Source: Paulinella micropora
Lineage: Eukaryota > Cercozoa > Imbricatea > Euglyphida
DNA length: 23,565 bases
Direction: 5' to 3'
Assembly: GCA_009731375.1 (NCBI GenBank)
Contig: BJOX01000269.1
Location: 220,433 to 243,997, forward strand
The notes below the pieces were generated by a model, which saw nothing but the letters and a program-made list of their open reading frames with translations, had not been told where the DNA came from and ran no database searches. A program made the translations under genes and the position numbers. Shown one piece after another: positions 8,041-16,831 of this stretch. Numbering within the stretch: position 1 is the first letter of the stretch; each line of letters opens with the position of its first letter.

Positions 8041-11000
8041 TCTACACATAGACACATCAGGACCGTGGGCAACTAGATCAATAGGTGGTAAACGGTATAA
8101 ATTTTCGGTCACCGACGACTACTCACTGTTCATTCTTGACTTTTATTTAGCCCATAAGAATGAGTTTGTAGATTGCTTAAAACAAGCTGTAGCCTTTTAT
8201 GAGAGACAGACAGGAAACAAAGTAAAGGAAATTCGCGCAGATCAAGAATTCCATATTCCGGAGGAAGTCATTAAGTGGTGGAAAAATATTCGCTTTATTT
8301 GGAAAACCTCCGCGACAAACGATAAAGACGGGAATCCTATTGCGGAAAAAGTGAATGATATTACGGCGGGGCCTGCACGAGCAATGAGATATCACGCTAA
8401 ATTACCGCCGCAATTCTGGGCAGAATTAGAACACGCAGCAACAACCATTCACAACATACTACCGGCAATTCACGGGGAACGCAAAGGAATTTCGCCTTAT
8501 GAGCAGCTGTTAGGTAGAAAACCAACACTCTTTCATTTAAAACCAATAGGATGTATGGGTGTGTTACATATACCTAAGACTAAAGTGCGGAAGGGAGAGT
8601 ACAGAGGGAAAAAGGTGATGCTAGTAGGATATGATCTATTTCGGGAACTATACCGCGTATGGGATGGTAAGAAGATAATTTCCGGAGTGAGAGATGTGAG
8701 ATTTAATATTCACAAAATCGGTAAACAAGCTCATCCTCCTAAACTAGTGTCGTGGGATAATGATGACTCTGAGGGGGAGAATGAGAATGAGAGCGAGCAA
8801 CCACACACATCTCCACAAGCGTCACCACCCCAATCACCACCCCAATCACCACCTCAATCACCTAAGTCACCGCACAACGTCAACAACGACCACCCAACAA
8901 CACACTTTGATGAAGTTGAGGGGGAGACAGAGAATGTTGATATCGATGCGAATGAGAATGAGCATGAAAATGAGCATGTGGAGAAGAATACATTGGATCA
9001 CAAACATACACGCCTACACACAAGTCCAGAGCCACATTATCCACAACAATTACCCCCAGAGCACAAGATCAAGCCACAAGAGCATACAAATGAACAAGAT
9101 CCAACAGATCCACTAAAAATACATGAAAGAAGAGCATACGAAGAAAAATCACCACCATCTAAGGGATTAACGTGGGAGCAGAGTCAGAGAGTAACGGAGA
9201 GTAACATAATCCCCGGTAAAAGGCAGCGCAAGGCAGTAGAGAGATTTACCCCTAGCAATGAGCCCAAGAGAGAAAAGAGAGAGGCTCAAGAGCTAATAGG
9301 TAAGGTAGTAAGAGTGCCCGCGCGTGCATGGGGAGATGGATGGGCGAAGAAAAAGTACGGTGAGGGATGGGAGAGCATAGTACGAGTAGGGGTAGTCAGC
9401 AGAGTGAGTGACCCCAGAGATAGACTCGTAGTAAGAGACAGACCTCAGCCCACCCACATAGTTAAGTTTGAGGACGAAGAAGAACGGATGTTGAATTCGG
9501 AAATCCTCAAATACTCCGTGAAAGATCCCGAATACCCGTTACAAAGTCCCGCTAATATGTTTTTATGCGATGACCGTATGGTGGCAGATGAGATTCGTGA
9601 TTTTTATTTGTATGTAGATATCAGAGTACCCAAAGATGTCATAGAGGAAGGTTTGACAGCTAAAGATGTTTTAGAGGGTATGAAAACAGAGCTAAAAGCT
9701 CTTCAATCCTTTAACACATACACATGGGTACCCCATAAGGAGGCAAGCAAGGCAGGAGTTAGTAAGATAGTTAGATTGACATGGGTTCACAAAGTAAAGT
9801 TAGATGAGAACGGGAAAAAGTTCATAAAGTCTCGTTTAGCTTTACGGGGAGATATGTTAGAACCCGGTGTTAGCTATAACCCAGATCAGCTCTTTGTTCC
9901 TTGCGCCGCGCACCATTCACTTTTATTTCTCGCCAAACTAGCTGCCTGGCACAAACACAAACTATACGGCATAGATTTTAAAAATGCATACCTAAATGCT
10001 CGTATGAATGACCCTGTTTATGCATATGCGCCAGAGAGTGTGTATTTGGAAGGGCATGAGGGAATGATATGGCGTATAGATGGTGCTTTATATGGTGCAC
10101 CACAGGCAGGAAGAAGATGGTATGAGATATTAGCACCAAAGTTAGAGGAACTAGGTTTTAGGTTGCTAGATTCAGACTTATGTATGTTTGTAGAAAATGA
10201 TAAAGCTTTGAGAGAGGCGATAGTAGGGATATTTCATGTTGATGACTTGTTGTTCACCGCACCAAACAAACAAGCATATGAGCGTTTTGCGTCCGCATTA
10301 GAAAAACATTTCCCGCTCAAAAGACTCGGTATTGCCCGTGAATTCAAAGGAATAGAGATAGAGCAATCGAACGGGAAAATAATTTTGCATCAGCGAAAAT
10401 ATCAGCAGCAGATACTAAAAGAGGTAGGCTACGATTCTGCTAAACCCGTTAGTACTCCAGCGCAAGAACATTTCACGGAACCGATGTCGGAATCAGCTAG
10501 CTTGCGTAAATTTTCAATTCCTAGTCTGGTTGGTCGTTTGCTATTTCTCGCAAAGATGACAAGACCCGATATAGAACAAGCACTAAATTCGGCAAGTGTC
10601 ATGCAAACTATCGATAAGGGAATAACTTATGCGATGTTAGGCAGAATCTTTCGTTATTTAGTTAACTCTTATCGAGGTTTAGCTTACCATGAGCCTAAGT
10701 CAGAGCAAGAAGGGCAAACCTATCCAAAACTTTCCATGTGGCCCGACGCGGCTCACAAAGTTTGTAAGAAAACAGGGAAGTCCCGCACTGGATTCGTGAT
10801 CCTATGGGGCAGCGATCCAGTTGCATGGTTATCAAAGCGACAGAGTCGCATCGCCCTGAGTTCCAATGATGCTGAAATATTTGCAGCAACTGAGTGCATT
10901 AGAGAGGGACTTGCACTAAAACACATTACACAAGAACTAAACATAGCCCAAAAGAGCCCGATAGAATTATTCGAGGATAACTCTCAAACAGTCTTAGCGG

Positions 11001-11197
11001 CAGAGAGGGGTATGTCAGGTAATAGAACTAAACACTTACCTTTAGAATTACACTTTATGCACCACCTACAGAGAGACGGTGAGATTAAGTTTGTAAAAGT
11101 AGGTACGAAGAAGCAGATAGGTGATGTAATGACAAAATATTTACCGAAAGAACAATTCGAGTATTTACTTAACAAATTTACGGTAAAGCTCAAGTAA
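8039..11197 (+). CDS. pol: Element 1 Pol: integrase core, RT and RNase H
   Basis: A 1052-residue open frame continues Pol after the one-base break. The integrase triad is Asp in HIDTSGPW (codon 8051), Asp in IRADQEF (8240) and Glu in IAEKVND (8345), spaced D-x34-E. A linker with acidic and SPPQ repeats (about 8755-9290) follows, then a conserved SH3-like module at 9299-9523. RT carries WVHKVKL, the palm Asp in YGIDFKNAYL (9974), LYGAPQAGRRW, HVDDLLF (10241) and TRPDI. RNase H carries Asp (10745), Glu in SSNDAEIF (10874), Asp in FEDNSQT (10976) and Asp in IGDVMTK (11123). All RT and RNase H catalytic residues are present. It replicates the element RNA into DNA and inserts it. The frame before 8351 lacks a start codon, as expected for an internal segment. 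Confidence 0.93.
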   Translation: MLHIDTSGPWATRSIGGKRYKFSVTDDYSLFILDFYLAHKNEFVDCLKQAVAFYERQTGNKVKEIRADQEFHIPEEVIKWWKNIRFIWKTSATNDKDGNPIAEKVNDITAGPARAMRYHAKLPPQFWAELEHAATTIHNILPAIHGERKGISPYEQLLGRKPTLFHLKPIGCMGVLHIPKTKVRKGEYRGKKVMLVGYDLFRELYRVWDGKKIISGVRDVRFNIHKIGKQAHPPKLVSWDNDDSEGENENESEQPHTSPQASPPQSPPQSPPQSPKSPHNVNNDHPTTHFDEVEGETENVDIDANENEHENEHVEKNTLDHKHTRLHTSPEPHYPQQLPPEHKIKPQEHTNEQDPTDPLKIHERRAYEEKSPPSKGLTWEQSQRVTESNIIPGKRQRKAVERFTPSNEPKREKREAQELIGKVVRVPARAWGDGWAKKKYGEGWESIVRVGVVSRVSDPRDRLVVRDRPQPTHIVKFEDEEERMLNSEILKYSVKDPEYPLQSPANMFLCDDRMVADEIRDFYLYVDIRVPKDVIEEGLTAKDVLEGMKTELKALQSFNTYTWVPHKEASKAGVSKIVRLTWVHKVKLDENGKKFIKSRLALRGDMLEPGVSYNPDQLFVPCAAHHSLLFLAKLAAWHKHKLYGIDFKNAYLNARMNDPVYAYAPESVYLEGHEGMIWRIDGALYGAPQAGRRWYEILAPKLEELGFRLLDSDLCMFVENDKALREAIVGIFHVDDLLFTAPNKQAYERFASALEKHFPLKRLGIAREFKGIEIEQSNGKIILHQRKYQQQILKEVGYDSAKPVSTPAQEHFTEPMSESASLRKFSIPSLVGRLLFLAKMTRPDIEQALNSASVMQTIDKGITYAMLGRIFRYLVNSYRGLAYHEPKSEQEGQTYPKLSMWPDAAHKVCKKTGKSRTGFVILWGSDPVAWLSKRQSRIALSSNDAEIFAATECIREGLALKHITQELNIAQKSPIELFEDNSQTVLAAERGMSGNRTKHLPLELHFMHHLQRDGEIKFVKVGTKKQIGDVMTKYLPKEQFEYLLNKFTVKLK
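9299..9523 (+). other. SH3/Tudor-like module between integrase and RT (element 1)
   Basis: About 75 residues begin GKVVRVPARAWG, contain WAKKKYGEGWES, and end in VKFEDEEER and LNSEILKY. The same pattern is found in element 2 at 18414-18620. The aromatic and Gly spacing and the final VKF(E/D)D strand recall small beta-barrel SH3/Tudor folds. The fold assignment is inference. The homology between the two elements is visible. Confidence 0.7.
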
Positions 11198-11640
11198 TTT
11201 CGGGATTTGCGTGTCCACTCACCTATATTTGCTTTGAGTGTTTTGTGCAGTTTGTTGCTTGTTGCAGCAGCTTTGTTTTGCGCAGGGGTCAAGAGCCGTC
11301 GAGCCGAGGCTGGGTAGCCGACTGCCACGCGAGGCCGGCAGCCGCGAGGCTTTCCCTGGCTAACTTAGCAATTTAAATTCTTTCTATCATTCTTTCTGTC
11401 CTAGAATAGGAAATCTAAATTTTTTTTTATTTTGCTACCCTCTACTGGAAGCGCTTGCAAATTTTTGAACACATACATACTTCATACATGTTACTGCATG
11501 ACCACATATATACATACATAGAGGATGTGATGTAAATGGGAGTTGATATTTAACCTTCGGGTAACCCATAACTGATCCTCAACACTATTTTTTTCATATT
11601 TACACACTAATATAGCCTATGACTTGCGACTAAGGGGGAG
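11198..11640 (+). other. Element 1 3' untranslated region and polypurine tract
   Basis: This is non-coding sequence between Pol and the right LTR. It holds a GC-rich block near 11285-11350 with two GCGAGGC copies. It also holds the motif TACCCTCTACTGGAAGCGCT at 11436-11455, which has a close counterpart in element 2. The polypurine tract AAGGGGGAG (11632-11640) abuts the LTR and would prime plus-strand synthesis. Confidence 0.8.
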
Positions 11641-12084
11641 CGTTGTAATGTACTACTAATACCCGTTACTCCACCTAGACAATTTACCGGTAATTTGGAT
11701 AGTCTTAGTCATAGGCAGGTTCATAGGCCGGACAGTTATTAATACCTTTATTACTGACAAGGACACTTTCTAGAGTATTCGCGAATCATAGTCTGGAATG
11801 CCTAGANNNNNNNNNNTTACCGGTAATTTGGATAGTCTTAGTCATAGGCAGGTTCATAGGCCGGACAGTTATTAATACCTTTATTACTGACAAGGACACT
11901 TTCTAGAGTATTCACGAATCATAGTCTGGAATGCCTAGAATCAAATGAGTATTACCATTCTGTAAAGGTCATAACATCATAAATTTGTGTGACCCAAAGT
12001 CATTAAAAGTCTTTTCTTCGGTTATTCTTTACCCTTAGCGGGGTAGCTTCCCTAAACTCTGCGTTTGAGTGATAGATTACTTTG
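11641..12084 (+). repeat. Element 1 right LTR with an assembly gap
   Basis: Bases 11641-11806 match the first 166 bp of the LTR. Ten Ns (11807-11816) follow, after which the sequence restarts at LTR position 44 and runs to the end. The roughly 125 bp on each side of the gap are the same sequence apart from GCGAATC versus ACGAATC. This is best explained by two overlapping contig ends that were not merged, giving an inflated length. Confidence 0.9.
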
Positions 12085-12089
12085 ATATA

Positions 12090-12223
12090 CGCAGTTAACT
12101 CTACATACACGTCGAACTATAAAAATATATTAAAATGTTTATCATCCATACGCAAAAATATAATGTTGAAATATTTATACTGGCACTATTACTGTCGACA
12201 TTCATTTTAGCCTTTAAAAAAAA
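12090..12223. other. AT-rich interval right of element 1
   Basis: The pre-insertion flank continues here. It has degenerate words such as GTCGAACTATAAAAAT and TGTTGAAATATTTA that recall the neighbouring 18-bp array. No gene is seen. Confidence 0.5.
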
Positions 12224-12415
12224 TTAAACCTATATAAAATTCTCAACCTATATAAAAACTTCAACTTATACAAAAACTTCAACTTATATGGAAAATTTAA
12301 CCTATATCAAAAAGTTTGACATAAAAAAGTTTGACGTCTGTGGACGTCAAACTTTTTCATATAAGTCAAAGTTTTTAATATACGTCAAAGTTTTTTTAAA
12401 AAGTCTAACTTTTTC
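12224..12415. repeat. Foldback 18-bp array with perfect central hairpin
   Basis: About five direct units of the type TCAACTTATATAAAAACT are followed by TTTGAC units. A centre of 15-bp perfect arms lies at 12324-12338 and 12343-12357 around a TGTG loop. Inverted units (TTTTTCATATAAGTCAAAG and relatives) then run to 12415. The whole block is therefore a large imperfect palindrome. It resembles foldback or MITE-like repeats but shows no clear target duplication. Confidence 0.85.
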
Positions 12416-12426
12416 CAGCAATTTTT

Positions 12427-12622
12427 TGTTGGAACTACTAATGAATTAATAGTTATGGACCGGCCGTATCGGAGTAACGGTGTCGTTAGAGCCGTTACTT
12501 ATGATCCGGCCAGTCAAGTTAAGTGGCGCGTCTGTTGGCGCCTTTTCTCATTAAAGTTGTTGTAGTGTGTTGAGAGTGTAGTAGCTATCATAGATTGCTT
12601 TATTAATAACAGTATTCTAACA
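12427..12622 (+). repeat. Element 2 left LTR
   Basis: A 196-bp LTR begins TGTTGGAAC and ends TCTAACA. It contains an imperfect hairpin: AGTAACGG (12473-12480) pairs with CCGTTACT (12492-12499), and GACCGGCC (12458) pairs with GGCCAGTC (12508) further out. An ATTAAA polyadenylation-type signal at 12550-12555 is followed by a GT-rich stretch. This is a plausible 3'-end signal that would place the R/U5 part downstream. Confidence 0.92.
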
Positions 12623-12955
12623 GGTTATCGAGCCTTGATTAGCGAACTCTGCGCCAGCAGCAGTTGCACTTAGTATGAAAAGAGAGGCATTAGGCCTTCA
12701 ACAGAAAAAGTGCGAGGATCGACGTGCAGCAGGCAGTCGACATCATTCCGTGGGTAGGCAGAAGGCACCCACCTCAAACGTATCTATCGGCTAGACATCC
12801 GCCCCGATATCGTTGTCTGGTCACTGTCTACCAAGATATGTATTCTGATCGAGCTAACGTGCCCGGTCGAGGAAGCATAGCATAGACACACCAACTCATT
12901 TCATCCCTAATAATGATTTCCCCATTTCTACTTAATTGTAGGAATTTATTGGTAG
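12623..12955 (+). other. Element 2 primer site and leader
   Basis: GGTTATCGAGCC directly follows the LTR and matches the element 1 primer site except for one extra C, which also removes the ATG found there. The rest of the leader has stops in all frames. A small hairpin with GTGGGT and ACCCAC arms lies near 12750-12773. Tract CATTTCTACTTAATTGTAG near 12932 looks like a splice acceptor, but no donor is evident. Confidence 0.65.
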
Positions 12956-13282
12956 TTGAGTTTAGCTCCTGCCTTCCGCACTTTGGTCCAACATGGCATA
13001 CACCATGTTTGGAACGTCGATGAACAGAGGGTTCAAAGTGGATCCCCGCCATTTAACAGCAGAGACCCAGATTGGGATGATTGGGAATATGGGTTCCTTG
13101 CTGTTCTGGCGATCTATGATCCATTAGCGATAGGGGAGCTACCTCCCCATAAGCGACACCCTTTGTTTACACAAGCAAAGCTGACGGTTTTTTTTTCAAT
13201 CTACCTACAGAACCACCTCTTTCACCTTCCGGAGATAGCGAGGACGAGAATCAGGACATGGCAGAGAGAAAAAAATCCGTAG
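12956..13282 (+). pseudogene. gag: Element 2 Gag fragment, N-terminal frame
   Basis: This frame encodes a segment rich in Trp and acidic residues (DPDWDDWEYGFL) that looks coding but lacks an ATG. At a T9 run (13189-13197) a neighbouring frame opens and leads straight into the next Gag segment, so a slip in the T run may have broken the gene. No known domain can be named. Assignment to Gag rests on position between the leader and the capsid segment. Confidence 0.45.
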
Positions 13283-13740
13283 TAAAGAAAGAACCTACCA
13301 GCTCTTCCTCCATCTCTGCTCTACCTGTCAAACAAGAACAAGACTCTAGTACTAGTTCTGCTTTCCCTGATCCTTCTTCTTCCCCAGCAACTGCTGAGCA
13401 TAAAGAGCCTGATGGGAGTTCGGTCCCTATCCTGACTACCGCATCTAGACCAAAACCCCTTCTTGCCTCTTTCGCTACAGAAAAGTATTATCAGCAGGTC
13501 GAAGAAAGAGATAGACTGAAACACAACCGATTTATATTTGCTCTCTTAATTCAGTCCTGCTCTAAGGGCAAGGAAGCTATGTCTGTCATCAGGACAGCGG
13601 GATCAGATGGAGTCGAATGTTTCATGGCTTTAAGGAAGAGATATGGAGGTCTTGATCTTGTCAAATGGAAAGAACGACAAGACTTCCTTGACCTTTCTTA
13701 CCCTAAGAAGGTGCAAGATCTTTCACAGCAATATTGCTGA
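13258..13740 (+). pseudogene. gag: Element 2 Gag capsid segment
   Basis: This is 160 residues from ATG. A Ser/Lys-rich stretch leads into a capsid-like region with YYQQVEERDRLKHNRFIFAL and ECFMALRKRYGG. The latter recalls the AW..L...Y motif of copia (UBN2-type) Gag proteins. It ends at TGA 13738-13740. The next part of the protein is read in another frame from about 13720 to 13830 (ESVMKVPYPELVMIETVMKK) and then returns to this frame, so two indels have hit this stretch. Confidence 0.7.
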
Positions 13741-13830
13741 TCAAGAATCAGTTATGAAAGTCCCATACCCTGAACTCGTAATGATAGAAACGGTCATGAA
13801 AAAGATCGAACACTTGACCGAGTTCGACAG

Positions 13831-14280
13831 TTTTCGCAACAAGGCACCGGTCTCCTTCCGGAGGAGCGACCGGGTTGGGAATCCTTTGTCAAAGTAATAG
13901 AACAGGTTGTGCAGACAGAGGAATCCAAAAACAAGATGAAGAAACTTTACTCGTCAGGGGGCGGCTTTCGTTCCTTTTCGTCTAAAACTTCATCTGGAAC
14001 GGGAACTAAAAGCGACCCCATAGCAGTCAATCTTATGGGAAACCAAGCTGGTAAGACACCTCAAGGTTGCTATAACTGTCATGGAGATCATCAAATCAAG
14101 ATTTGCATTGTCCCTTGTACTCTCCCTGAGTGCCCCCGAGACGGACATGTCCCGGTGAACTGCCCCATAAGGAGGAAGGCAGCAAGAATAGTTAACTTAG
14201 CAAAAGGGGTAGGAGGGCTGAGTCTTACTAAGACAGATAAGACTAAGGAGAGCAGTAAAGGGAAGAGAAAGATGAGATGA
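13831..14280 (+). pseudogene. gag: Element 2 Gag nucleocapsid segment
   Basis: The frame carries WESFVKVIEQVVQTEESKNK followed by two Cys/His knuckles: CYNCHGDHQIKIC (C-x2-C-x3-H-x4-C) and CTLPECPRDGHVPVNC (C-x4-C-x4-H-x4-C). Two knuckles contrast with the single one in element 1, and both deviate from the CX2CX4HX4C spacing. The product would bind element RNA. An in-frame TGA at 14278-14280 separates it from the following segment, which continues in the same frame. Confidence 0.8.
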
Positions 14281-15240
14281 CAAAAGAAAGAAGTAGGGAA
14301 GGTGAAAAGGAAGTTGAAATCATCTGATTTTATCAAGAAGAGTACAGCAAAGACCAAGACGATTAGTCTGAATGCAGGAGGTTCTGACTCTTCTTCTGGT
14401 AGTTCTGAAGAAGAGGGAGAGGAGTCCGAAGCTCGTGATTCAGACGAAGAGTCTGGTACTCATGATGAGGATGGAGGAGAAGAGGGAGTAGGGGAAAATC
14501 ACATGTTAAGCATAAAGATGATGGAGAGAGAGGAAACGGACGAAGAAGAACCAAACCCCTCACTTGACAATACCCCACCCACTTCCTCTTTTGGACCACA
14601 ATCATCGCCACCGCACACATTAGAATTGAAGAACAAGAAGAAAAAGAGCAACACACACGCACAAGACATGCCTGCTCATCTTCGTGTCCCTCGATCTACT
14701 CCTTTTATTCCCCTCCTGAAAGATAATCGCTTCACTACTCCCCTTGACATGGTGGGCGACCCAACACCTCTTGGGGTAATATACCCTATGGAGGAAGGAT
14801 GGGGGCTTCGCCGTGTCAAGGTGGGTTACAGGAAGGTTCTAATGAAATCCCGGAATTCTACTTATCTTCACTTACGTGAGGATGATGGACCACTTCTCAA
14901 TCTGTGGGCACAACCCATCAGAGGGAGCATTATCATTGTTTCAAACATGAAAGAATGTGATGGGTTCAACGTGAACAACGCACGTTGTTCATGGAGGGTA
15001 GGAGCCGCCCGGGGTCAGAAACCAGGGGGTGAGTGTGCTAAGAGCTCGAGGATGGAAAAACAGGGTTGCGATTTCTGTTCCCACCATATCGGCAGTGAGC
15101 GAAATAGGGCTGACTTACTGGCAGTAATTAGAGCACAGCTGAACCTGGGGGGTACTCCATGGCACTTCGGGTTAATGCTAGCCCCTATGGACTGGATTAT
15201 ACGTCAGTGGATTAGACAGATCAAACCCCCCCCCCCCCCC
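14281..15240 (+). pseudogene. gag: Element 2 Gag spacer with second Cys/His module
   Basis: The same frame as the nucleocapsid segment continues after the TGA. It starts acidic and Ser-rich (about 14360-14560), then becomes globular. A Cys/His module spans 14956-15087: C-x9-C-x15-C-A-x12-F-C-x2-H, beginning CDGFNVNNARC and ending CDFCSHH. Element 1 has the matching pattern in the same place before the protease. The segment runs into a C14 homopolymer and a 225-N gap, so its end is not seen. Confidence 0.7.
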
Positions 15241-15465
15241 NNNNNNNNNNNNNNNNNNNNNNNNNNNNNNNNNNNNNNNNNNNNNNNNNNNNNNNNNNNN
15301 NNNNNNNNNNNNNNNNNNNNNNNNNNNNNNNNNNNNNNNNNNNNNNNNNNNNNNNNNNNNNNNNNNNNNNNNNNNNNNNNNNNNNNNNNNNNNNNNNNNN
15401 NNNNNNNNNNNNNNNNNNNNNNNNNNNNNNNNNNNNNNNNNNNNNNNNNNNNNNNNNNNNNNNNN
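15241..15465. other. Assembly gap (225 N)
   Basis: Unknown bases follow directly after a C homopolymer (15227-15240). The other long gap in the window is also bounded by poly-C, which suggests sequencing or assembly failure at C/G homopolymers. Confidence 0.95.
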
Positions 15466-15809
15466 AACGTTCTGACTCAAACATAAAAACGAGTGAGGAC
15501 GTTGAGGTTGCAGTAGGGGGAAACAATCAGAGAAGAGAGAGAGGTGAGGGAGAGACGATGACGGACGAAGACGATGATGAAACCATCTCTTATGCTACTC
15601 CTCAGAAGTCTTCCTCTTCTTCTCCTGCATCATCTGTACAACGCTCGAACTCTAAGAAAGAGATGAGTAAAAGCGTTGAGGATGAGGCAGGGGGAGAAGA
15701 AGGGCAGGCCAAAAGAGCACGTCCATCGTTTGTCAGTCGTATCACACATTCCCCTTCACCGCGCCTTGCACCCAGCGAGTTGAACGAAGGGAGGGAGAGA
15801 GAGAGTTAG
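15466..15809 (+). pseudogene. gag: Element 2 Gag low-complexity segment
   Basis: An acidic and Ser-rich frame (ATG at 15558, 83 residues to TAG at 15807) with KKEMSKSVEDEAGG and a basic KRARPSF patch. It shows no domain. Position and composition fit the Gag spacer before the protease. It is separated from the protease segment by a stop and a frame change. Confidence 0.5.
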
Positions 15810-15864
15810 AGAGAGATAGGATTAGAAGAGACCCCACGATCGCATGGAGATGGGATGAGGGAAG

Positions 15865-16401
15865 ATGATGATAGTAGGGGGAAACGGAGAAATACCATCT
15901 CTTGGAGAGATACATAGGTTGTTCGGTGCGTTAGCAGAGGGTGCTAGAGAGATTGAGGTGAGAGATTCTCTTATTACCGGGAGAGACGGGGAAGTTAATG
16001 AGTTCTATCTTGAACTCTATATGAATATTCAGAGTTTCGTTATTTCCATGGCCCACAAATGGAACAACCCTTTTGCAAGGGGGCTCGTTGCGGCATTTCC
16101 CCATCTAAAAACTCAATTACTGGAATATCGGGAATACTTACAAAGGATAGGGGTAGAGGGGGAGAACGTACGAGATATTCCACCGTCAAGACCTAACACA
16201 TCTCCCAACACCACCTCAAGCACCTCACCTCCATCTGAGAAAGATTGTGTCATAATGATGCACGAGAACGAGGGAGATGAGAGAGAGACACATGAAAAGA
16301 GTATGGCGGGGATGGTTTGGGTAGATGATAGTGGGGCTAGCGAGTCCCAATCACCCCATAAGGATGTGTTCGTGAGAATGAAACACAACCTCAGAATTTA
16401 A
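15865..16401 (+). pseudogene. gag: Element 2 protease, N-terminal part
   Basis: A helical-looking spacer (IHRLFGALAEGAREIEVRDS, FARGLVAAFPHL) leads to the aspartic protease core MVWVDDSGASES. Its catalytic Asp (codon 16327) is intact, unlike in element 1. The frame closes at TAA 16399, and the homologous continuation is one frame over, so the domain is split. The catalytic motif is clear, so the assignment is firm although no full protease can be made. Confidence 0.8.
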
Positions 16402-16792
16402 AATCGCGAAAGGGAGCATTAAGACGGAGTATAAGGGGAAAGTCTTGATGCAACTCTCTGGAGCGAATGGAGAACCGATTCAGGTGTATGATTCGCACAC
16501 GACATACAACCCGCACTTGAGTTACGGTTTAGTAGCCCCTTCGGCTTGGTTGAAACGAGGACTGGCAGTAGTCCATCATAACAACCAGGTGCTTGTACTC
16601 AAGTCCCCAAGCCATATCGAGGAAGAACAGATTGTAGCTAGGGGCAGATCTTTGCCTAACAACCTGTTCGTCTTTGATCCCCCGGGAATGCCCCCTCTAG
16701 ACCCAAATCAACAATACGAACCAGTCCCCCTCAAAAAGCAGAATGTGAAGGTAGAGAAAGAGGGGGCATCGTCATCCACCGTCACATTCTGA
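16400..16792 (+). pseudogene. gag: Element 2 protease, C-terminal part and Gag end
   Basis: This frame aligns by motif with the end of element 1 Gag: VHHNNQVLVLKSPSHIEEEQ here against VIHQNGQLVILKHPIHINES there, then (V/L)xRGR and a Tyr-Glu-Pro or Tyr-Asp-Pro tail. It supplies the second half of the protease fold and closes at TGA 16790. A G5 run lies at 16761-16766, about 25 bases before the stop. Element 1 has a G5 run right at its Gag stop. Confidence 0.75.
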
Positions 16793-16831
16793 CTCCCTCC
16801 TCGCCGTCCTACATAACCAACGACTCTTCCC

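Larger units (their letters stand above)
4395..12084 (+). mobile_element. Element 1: Ty1/copia-type LTR retrotransposon, near complete
   Basis: The order is LTR, primer site, Gag with zinc knuckle and protease, integrase, a linker with an SH3-like module, RT, RNase H, polypurine tract, LTR. Integrase before RT places it in Ty1/copia. The copies of the LTR differ at only about three or four sites in 311 bp, so insertion is recent. A 5-bp ATATA duplication flanks it (4390-4394 and 12085-12089). Defects are a Tyr in place of the catalytic protease Asp and a one-base frame break in integrase. The right LTR contains a 10-N assembly gap with overlapping sequence on both sides. Confidence 0.95.
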
